Of a stretch of DNA of 64,000 bases, positions 57,181 to 64,000 are shown piece by piece. The stretch's first letter is position 1. Each line of letters opens with the position of its first letter. Origin of the DNA: Dermatemys mawii (Eukaryota > Chordata > Testudines > Dermatemydidae); NCBI GenBank assembly GCA_007922305.1, contig ML677374.1:12581511-12645510 (forward strand), in the 5' to 3' direction. Below the pieces are notes generated by a model. It did no database searches, had not been told where the DNA came from, and saw nothing but the letters and a program-made list of their open reading frames with translations. The position numbers and the translations under genes are program-made.

Positions 57181-58545
57181 ACAAATAAGACACCCAGGAC
57201 TTTTGCAGGCACTTGTTGATCTAAAAAAGTTGCCAAGCAATTCAGCCCCCTGGAACTGCATGAAAAACATATTTAAATTTCCCCCACAACTTTTATCAAT
57301 AGGTAAAGAGTCTAAACACAGTCAATAAAGTATGTTAAAATGACAGCACTTGCTGTTGGGTCAGTATCTGTTCAAAGTCAACCTAGAGAAATATTTTCAA
57401 CAGGGAGTTGTTTAGCAATAGTTGTACAAGATCTCAGGTGTTGCCGGCACCTACACTTCATATTTGTGCAGTTGATCCAGTTCTAGTTCCTCTTATATTA
57501 AAGGGCTAATTTTATTATCCAGGGGGTGGAGATTTGAGAGCCAGGGGTAAGACTGAAATCAATGGAGTTACACCAAGGTAAGACTGGGGAAACAGTGGAG
57601 AATCAAGCCCTCTGCACCTATATTGAATTGTACCATTTCAGCTCATTGCTTGGAGCTGTGCCTGCTTAATTTCCCATCTTGATGTTTCATTCATCTTTGG
57701 GAGAGACCCTAGTGGGAAAATAATGATAGCAACATATATAGGGAACACAGCATTGCATATCCTAACACCAAAGCATTAGCTTTTTACTATGGAAGGAAAG
57801 ACCCACTTTGTTTATTCAGTGACATAGCCCTCGGGTTTCCTTCTTCTTGTTTCCTGAGTTAATTTCACCAACACTCCACGAAACTGTGCTCCTAGTTGAA
57901 ACTCTTACAATTAACGACTTCTGTTTTGCATCATTGGAGGAAGAAGATGTAGGACAAGTAAATAGCACCAAAAAACCCAGTGCATCACTCAGAATTCTGT
58001 GGCCTCTGATTCCACTTCCAGTCCCCATAAAAATACTATCAGTTGCAGATCATGCTGCTCCTAATGTCTGGTAGCGGGGAATTTGTTATGAATCTGGTGA
58101 CGGACTTATTTTCATAAAGCTTTCCCACAACAGAATGATAACTTACTGCCTGCTTGGATACTGCCCATTTAATAGCACCAGTCAGAATTGGTGTGACATT
58201 GATTTTCCTAGATGATCAAAGAGAACAGTTTACAAACGGTGTTTGGTTCTCCATTTGGTTTAGCAGTTGTTGTCAAGTGAAATTTTAATAATCCCCAGAG
58301 AATCACTACTATGGACAGTTCTTAAGGAGAAATTGACAATGCTGTTCTTCTTATGGCAAGTTTCTATTTATGGGTTTGCAATAATGGGATTTAATGATGT
58401 AAGTGGAAGTAAGGAGGGGAAACAGGGCATTTCAGTTTGCTACTTCATCTGCTTAATCCTGTGTTGAGACATTTCTGATGCTGAATTCAAACTCCTGCTC
58501 AGCGTTTGCACTTGCAAATCAACAAAATCCACTGACTTCAATGTA
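57181..58545. other. No feature recognised
   Basis: Unrecognised sequence with short frames only. Confidence 0.5.
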
Positions 58546-58550
58546 CATTG

Positions 58551-58617
58551 TGCAGGAGGTCAGACTAGATGATCATAGTGGTCCCTTCTGACCTTAGCTT
58601 CTATGAGTCTATGAGAC
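58551..58617 (+). repeat. CR1 / CR1-tailed SINE 3' end
   Basis: 'tgcaggaggtcagactagat', 'gatcatagtggtcccttctg' and 'cttctatgagtctatgaga' are the 3' terminus shared by CR1 and the tRNA-headed SINE at 41987. No head is visible. Confidence 0.7.
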
Positions 58618-58729
58618 CCACACTGGTTTATACTAGCTGAGGATCTGGCCCCTGATATTCAGCTTTGCTAACAATAGTTTGTACATGCATAGCACTTTTT
58701 GTCTGAGGATCTTATTCAGCTAATTAACA

Positions 58730-58830
58730 ACACTTCACAACACTCCTATGAGGTAGGTCACTATTAAAGCCATATTACAGATGCAGAAAGTGGAAGCCAA
58801 CTAGAGTAGACTATCTAGAGATGACCACAA
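58730..58830 (-). repeat. MIR-type fragment
   Basis: 'ctcctatgaggtaggtcact' and 'ccatattacagatgcagaaa' are the reverse MIR core start; the rest is diverged. Confidence 0.5.
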
Positions 58831-59094
58831 GAGACATGTCAGAGATAATTATTTATTTTTACTACCCCAAACATGCAGTTGTTTGGAAGCCAGGCTTTTA
58901 CTATGCTTATTCATAAAGTTCTAAGTGACAGCTGCAAAATTTGAATCTTGGTTCAAATTTCACACATACCTAGAGTTCAGTATTCAGAGGCACAGTTTTT
59001 GGTTCAAGGCCCATCTCTGGTGAATTGACGTGCCCAAGATCAGAGAGACCTTGTTTTGGGTCCTGTTGTAACATGTGTTAACTGATACAAGTTA

Positions 59095-59230
59095 CACTGG
59101 TCTACAATTTTTTAGAAGTCGTCTGCTTCAGAGATAAAATGTGATATTTATTATGTATTTTGATGTGCTGAATTCAAATATGACAATTAAAACAACTGAT
59201 TGGCTACTGTTTCTAAGATATTTAAGTTTT
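59095..59230. repeat. Left terminal inverted repeat of the CACTG element
   Basis: Shared blocks with the right end are cactg(g/c)tctaca, gcttc(a/t)ga(g/a)ataaa, 'aa..gttgattggct' (here caactgattggct) and tt(t)c(t)aagatat. Small indels separate the blocks, so the repeat is long but imperfect. Confidence 0.75.
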
Positions 59231-59439
59231 TACATTTTATGTCTATGTATATTGTGTAGATAGTAGAGTTTTAATCACAAATTGTAAACCTAGGTCTTTT
59301 CATGTGTTTATGGTTGCTTTACATGATAATATTTCACCTGTCCTGTTTATGTAACACTTTAAAAATCAGCAAAAGGGTTATATAAATAAAATGCATTATG
59401 AAACAAAAAGCAAAAAACTATTATGTACATAGTTTAGTC

Positions 59440-61108
59440 CTATTCAGTGTCTACTCGGCGCTTCTTGGCTTGTCTCTTGTATTCATTAAATGGAGCATCT
59501 CTTGTCACTGTCCAGCAATAGTCTGCAAGCATCAATGGGCTCCATTTGCCCTGATAGCGTTTCTCCATTGTTGCAATGTCCTGGTGAAATCGCTCGCCGT
59601 GCTCATCGCTCACTGCTCCGCAGTTCGGTGGAAAAAAATCTAGATGAGAGTGCAAAAAATGTATCTTCAGTGACATGTTGCAACCAAGGCTTTTGTATGC
59701 CTTGAGGAGGTTTTCCACCAACAACCTGTAGTTATCTACCTTGTTGTTTCCGAGAAAATGTATTGCCACTGACTGTAAGGCTTTCTATGCCGTCTTTTCC
59801 TTGCCACGCAGTGCACGGTCAAATGCATCATCTCAAAGAAGTTCACGAATCTGAGGACCAACAAAGACACCTTCCTTTATCTTAGCTTCACTTAACCTTG
59901 GAAATTTTCTTGGAAAGCTGCTTGTGTTTTGTCAATGGCCTTGACAAAGTTCTTCATTAGACCCAGCTTGATGTGTAAGGGTGGTAACAGAATCTTCCTT
60001 GATTCAACAAGTGGTGGATGCTGAACACTTTTCCTCCCAGGCTCCAATGACTGTCAGAGTGGCCAATCTTTCTCGATGTAGTGGGAATCTCTTGCATGAA
60101 AATCCCATTCGCAGAGAAAACAGCAGTACTTTGTGTATCCAGTCTGCAGACCAAGCAAGAGAGCAACAACCTTCAAATCGCCACAAAGCTGCCACTGATG
60201 TTGGTCATAGCTTATGCACCTCAAAAGTTGTTTCATGTTGTCATAGGTTTCCTTCATATGGACTGCATGACCAACTAGAATTGATGGCAAAACATTGCCA
60301 TTATGCAGCAAAACAGCTTTAAGACTCGCCTTCGATGAATCAATGAAAAGTCTCCACTCATCTGGATCGTGAACGATGTTGAGGGCTACCATCACACCAT
60401 CGATGTTGTTGCAGGCTACAAGATCACCTTCCATGAAGAAGAATGGGACAAGATCCTTTTGACGGTCACGGAACATGGAAACCCTAACATCACCTGCCAG
60501 GAGATTCCACTGCTGTAGTCTGGAGCCCAACAGCTCTGCCTTACTCTTGGGTAGTTCCAAATCCCTGACAGGTCATTCAGTTCAGCTTGTGTTATGAGGT
60601 GTGGTTCAGAGGAAGAGGATGGGAGAAAATGTGGGTCCTGTGACATTGATGGTTCAGGACCAGAAGTTTCATCCTCTTCCTCGTCTGACTCAAGTGAGAA
60701 TGATTCTGGTGCATCAGGAACCGGCAGTCCTTCTCCGTGGGGTATTGGGCGTATAGCTGATGGAATGTTTGGATAATGCACAGTCCACTTTTTCTTCTTT
60801 GACACACCTTTCCCAACTGGAGGCACCATGCAGAAGTAACAATTGCTGGTATGATCTGTTGGCTCTCTCCAAATCATTGGCACTGCAAAAGGCATAGATT
60901 TCCTTTTCCTGTTCAACCACTGGTGAAGATTTGTTGCACAAGTGTTGCAGCATATGTGTGGGGCCCACCTCTTGTCCTGATCTCCAATTTTGCAGCCAAA
61001 ATAAAGGTGGTTTACCATAGTGGTTATACTGCGCTTTTGTGATGCAAAAGTCACTTCACCACAAACATAGCAGAAGTTATCTGCACTGTTCACACAAGTA
61101 CGAGGCAT
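59440..61108 (-). pseudogene. Zinc-finger DDE-like transposase of the CACTG element, broken
   Basis: The gene starts at an ATG (61106-61108). The N-terminal part has two zinc-finger-like clusters (CYVC at residues 13-16 with C39 and CCNTC at 53-57; CYFC at 90-93). An acidic linker follows (SLESDEEEDE). A one-base loss near 60570 shifts the frame. The next block (60560-60054) carries FIDSSK (Asp, about residue 74), CGDLKVV (Asp, about 128) and CCFLCEWD (C-x2-C) just after it. A TGA at 60054-60056 follows, then PPLHIKLGLMKNFVKAID, a second frameshift near 59895, a TGA at 59833-59835 and a TAG at 59785-59787. The last block holds the DEHGERFHQDI motif (candidate Glu) and ends in a basic tail (KRQAKKRR) before the stop at 59440. 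Asp-Asp-Glu order and terminal repeats support a transposase. I recognise the protein as a widespread uncharacterised animal family but cannot fix the superfamily. It is not functional here. Confidence 0.75.
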
Positions 61109-61245
61109 CTCTGCTCACTTTGGCTAAACAGAAATGTGTCCCTTTGCAAAATCAAACACTGACAAATAAGAGAGCACGACACTGTATGATTTCTAGAGCT
61201 GATATAGGGCAATTTGTTCAGCAGAGTGATGTAAACTTCGTTATG

Positions 61246-61325
61246 ATTGCATCATCCATGCCTTCTAGGAATAACATGATGCAATTCATATCATGTATGA
61301 TGCAATACCAGCTTCAGATTGCATC
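61246..61325. repeat. Four GATGCAAT sites in alternating orientation
   Basis: ATTGCATC at 61246-61253, GATGCAAT at 61278-61285 and 61299-61306, and ATTGCATC at 61318-61325 form a symmetric cluster. It lies between the transposase start and the right terminal repeat. They could be transposase or host-factor sites; ATTGCATC also resembles a C/EBP or POU-type half-site. Confidence 0.7.
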
Positions 61326-61487
61326 ATTCATTGTTTTGCCTAAAAAGCAAGTACTGTCCAAACCCAGTCATAGTTTTATTCATAGATTCAGTCAAAGATG
61401 TATTTTAGTCATTTCTGGTTTAAATTGAGATCCCTTCCCTTTATAACTCACTTATCCTCCGCCATTCCCATGTCAAGGGTCATATAT

Positions 61488-61618
61488 ACTGACCCAATAG
61501 CATATCTTGAAAACTAGAGCCAATCAACAATTTTAAGCATCATTTTCGTTCTCAGTGACCCAGAATTAGTAAAGTTTGACTACATTTATTTCAGAAGCAT
61601 TTTGGCTGTAGAGCAGTG
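61488..61618. repeat. Right terminal inverted repeat of the CACTG element
   Basis: Read inward from 61618 it shows cactgctctaca, gcttctgaaataaatgta, cactgagaacgaaaatga and ttgttgattggctctagt. These align in order with the left end (59095-59230). TTA follows at 61619-61621. Confidence 0.75.
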
Positions 61619-61728
61619 TTATCAATGCCCATATTGCACAAAAACTTTGTGCCAGGACACAAATGTATGTTCTCGGCCACAGCTCAGTCTAGGTTGAGCA
61701 TCCTGAATGTGATGTTAAGTGATCACTC

Positions 61729-61976
61729 AACCTTGATCTACACTACAAGCTTATGACAGTATAACCACATTGTGCAAGGGTCTGGAAAATCCACACCCCT
61801 GAGCAACAGTTATACTGACCTAACCCTAGGTGAAGACAGAGCTTTGTTGATGAGAAGACTTCTCTGACTCCCTCTCAGGGCGGTGGAATACTTACACTGA
61901 CAGGAGAAACTCTTCCATTGCTGCAGTTAGTGTCTTCGCTAAAGCACTACAGCCCTGTAAGTGTAGACAAACCCTG
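61729..61976. mobile_element. MITE of the 'cttgtctacac' family, about 248 bp
   Basis: The left end accttgatctacactac and the right end read inward, agggtttgtctacacttac, form the terminal repeat. 'cacccctgagcaacagttat' and 'ctctcagggcggtggaatac' are landmarks shared with the family. It begins 110 bp beyond the CACTG element. The 3-bp flanks are not identical. Confidence 0.65.
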
Positions 61977-61979
61977 AGT

Positions 61980-62812
61980 GTTAAGGTGCCTGCAAGAGCT
62001 CTGTTGTATTCTGTGTTTGGTTCCAATCAGCTGTGCTTAATAAGAGCTCCACAACGCCCCATCCAGACTGTTTAGGAAGCTCAGCCCTTAAAGTACAGTC
62101 CCCAATACTACACTGAGTTCTCAAACCCTCCCTTTCCCATTCCCGTTTCACACTATAGATCCCACATGTACAATACAGAGCAGATCTAGTCTATGAGCTG
62201 TCAATCTAATTTGCAACTGGCACAAAAATATACGATGTAGCATAGAGAAAAAGCCCCTACTCTCATTAGAATTTTGGCAGACACCTTTGGTGGAACTGGC
62301 AACTGCTGGCTCTCACCACATTAGTATTCAATTATATTTCCCACATAAACAGCTGGGGGCTCTTCTTCAGTGACAAATGTGTTTGATTTGACTTAATCAC
62401 CACCACAAGGCATAGCATGGCTAATGTTTCCTGCTGTACAGTTTTAACAAGTAGGGTGATTCACCTAGCATAGAAAGAGAGAGAGTTTGACAGTGGGAGA
62501 AAGAATGAGAGAAAAGGGTCAGAAAGAATGAAGGGCAATGAAAGCCATAGAGAAACAAATAGCTGTTTTAGGGGTTCTGCCCTCTGCTGTTTACCAGGTC
62601 ATTCTAGTAACTAGTACTTTTGGGTGGGAGTAGGGGAGGCGTCTTGTTAAAATTTTGCCACCATATATAAACAGAGGGGCAGGATGATTTCCTTGTAGAG
62701 TCCATGTCCTCACTGGATAACACTTCAGCCATCCCTGCTGGGAATGACTTGAAGCCCATAAAGACACATGTAAGCCAGAATGTTTAGAAGGCGTCAGCAT
62801 CCACAAATGGTG
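61980..62812. other. No feature recognised
   Basis: Unrecognised sequence; a short GA-rich tract lies at 62475-62530. Confidence 0.5.
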
Positions 62813-62814
62813 TC

Positions 62815-63070
62815 AAATTTTCAAAAGAATGTTGCGTACTGGTTTGAGATGATTGGGGGGCAAAAAATCAGTAAAACATTTCAGGAGCATTTCACAATTT
62901 AGCTGATTTTCAAAAGTTTGATAATTAAGAAATCAGTGTTCCAAACTGCCAGCAAAACATTTGATCATCAAACAATTTTGACTGGCTCTAGCTGATCAAA
63001 CAGAACCCAATATTTCAAATGTGTCATCAACAACTGAAAATGTTGACCAGCTCTTTTGAAATTCTGGCCA
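62815..63070. repeat. AT-rich dispersed repeat ending 'gaccagctcttttg'
   Basis: 'caaattttcaaaagaatg', 'ctgattttcaaaagtttgat' and 'gaaaatgttgaccagctctt' belong to the gaaa/tttc family. 'gactggctctagctgatc' near 62981 suggests a second unit end, so two copies may be joined. Confidence 0.45.
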
Positions 63071-64000
63071 TAAGGGTCACAAGAGGACTTAATTATAGAT
63101 TTAGCTCCCTATGTCCAGGCCTCCCAAATTAGAAAGCTTTTGCCCCAGCTCTGCGATGCTCACCTCATAGGATCTGAATTACGTAACAAAATCCTCCCTT
63201 CTCAGCTGGTGTAACCCTACGTGGGCGATCTACAGTTGAGCCATTACCCCTAGGAATCCCTACCAACACCCTAGCAAAACCAAACACTGCACTGCACATA
63301 AGTAAGAATGAATCATATGTGACAGATGTTAGTCATGTCACTTACTACACTACTGGATGGTGCTTAGATATTACAGTGATGAAGGCGGTATAAGAACCTA
63401 TGTAGAATGAAGTGACGGCATGAAAAATAGTTGGTGTTTGGACTAGGAAGAGCAAGAGAAAACAATTTAGTTATGCATGCTTGTCAGATAAGACTGGAAC
63501 TATTTAAATAGTTTAAATAGAATATAAACTTTTGAAATCCTTTTGTTTCTTTACCCTGAAATTGAATCCCTTGCCTCAGTCGGGTGGAATCTATTGAAAT
63601 AATAAATACATTATAGTATTTGGCACTTACTTAGATATTTAACAGCTTTCCCTCCAAAGTACTTTACAGACATTAATTAATCCCCACAATCTCCTTATGA
63701 ATCTGAGTTAGGTAAGTGTTCAGCATCAGTAGTTAGGTAAAACTCCAGCAGCTAACGAGGGAAATCTATTCTAAACCTGCAATTCCCAGAGCAAAGCAAA
63801 GGTTTCTCTGCTGTGGGCCAGGAATTTCTGGTTTTATCCTGGATTTTGAGCAGCCCCATAACCTGAAGCTAGGCATGGACATGCCTGAGTGAGCCAGGAA
63901 TTCCAGCAGTTAGGCAGGAAATGCTGCATTTAATTGTGCTGTATCTTTAAAGAACAAAAATCTTTGCTGATTTTCTATTAGATCCCTCCCCCATTTTAGA
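63071..64000. other. No gene recognised; one repeat tail
   Basis: About 63356-63415 'agatattacagtgatgaagg' and 'cggtataagaacctatgtag' match the tail at 32478-32530. 'actttacagacattaattaa' with 'tccccacaatctccttatga' near 63660-63700 is a weak MIR-type core. The rest is unrecognised. Confidence 0.45.

Larger units (their letters stand above)
59095..61618 (-). mobile_element. 2.5-kb DNA transposon, CACTG...CAGTG ends, TTA duplication (CMC/Chapaev-like?)
   Basis: The left end is cactggtctaca (59095) and the right end read inward is cactgctctaca (from 61618). The two sides stay alignable for about 130 bp. TTA flanks both ends exactly (59092-59094 and 61619-61621). One broken minus-strand gene (59440-61108) fills the middle. 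CACTA/CACTG ends with 3-bp duplications are known from the CACTA-Mirage-Chapaev group, and TWA duplications from Chapaev3-type members. That placement is inference, while the element boundaries are seen directly. Confidence 0.8.

Noticed and set aside
1..64000. Endogenous retrovirus or LTR element
   Set aside because: No paired LTRs, primer-binding site or gag/pol/env-type frames were found; the only reverse transcriptase motifs belong to non-LTR LINEs.

Overview
The window reads as non-coding DNA from a reptile, most likely a cryptodire turtle. It is AT-leaning with no bacterial-style gene packing. It carries CR1 LINE fragments (ORF2 C-terminal reading frames and 3' tails), a tRNA-headed SINE with a CR1-like tail of the type described from tortoises, many CORE-SINE/MIR-type fragments, and several families of small DNA transposons (Harbinger-type elements with GGGTATGTCTACAC ends, hAT elements with CAG...CTG ends). 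Species assignment is inference; no host marker gene is visible.

I see no convincing host protein-coding exon, tRNA gene or other cellular RNA gene. All recognisable coding sequence belongs to mobile elements. (1) Positions 1-2342 hold the right part of an autonomous PIF/Harbinger element: an uninterrupted 441-residue DDE transposase on the minus strand and, convergent to it, the C-terminal part of the partner protein. The right terminus lies at 2342 with TTA after it. (2) Positions 59095-61618 hold a 2.5-kb DNA transposon with long imperfect terminal inverted repeats, CACTG...CAGTG ends and a TTA target duplication. It encodes a broken zinc-finger/DDE-like transposase that I place tentatively in the CACTA/Mirage/Chapaev group. 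(3) CR1 ORF2 fragments lie at 20315-21080 (-) and 36734-36890 (+), and an L2/L3-like LINE fragment at 45470-45960 (-).

The rest is a layered record of insertions. Three hAT non-autonomous elements (4519-4707, 33326-33819, 41316-41668) each have 8-bp target duplications matching at 7 of 8 positions and resembling CTGTAGAG/CTCTAGAG. A CR1 tail at 21540-22740 is split by a foldback element and by a hAT that itself contains another hAT. Three separate MIR-type copies (8555-9250, 18735-18900, 47700-48310) are interrupted at the same internal motif (ggTTAAgtgacttg); two have recognisable 3-bp TAA-type duplications, and one took two insertions in succession. Short palindromic elements, a 43-bp tandem repeat and an AT-rich repeat family fill other parts.

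Stretches between these elements (for example 4716-8550, 22745-25745, 29485-31100, 45961-47695, 57181-58545) hold only short, unrecognised reading frames and are best read as intergenic or intronic DNA. The most unusual items are the CACTG-ended element with its clustered GATGCAAT repeats and the repeated insertion into one MIR motif.
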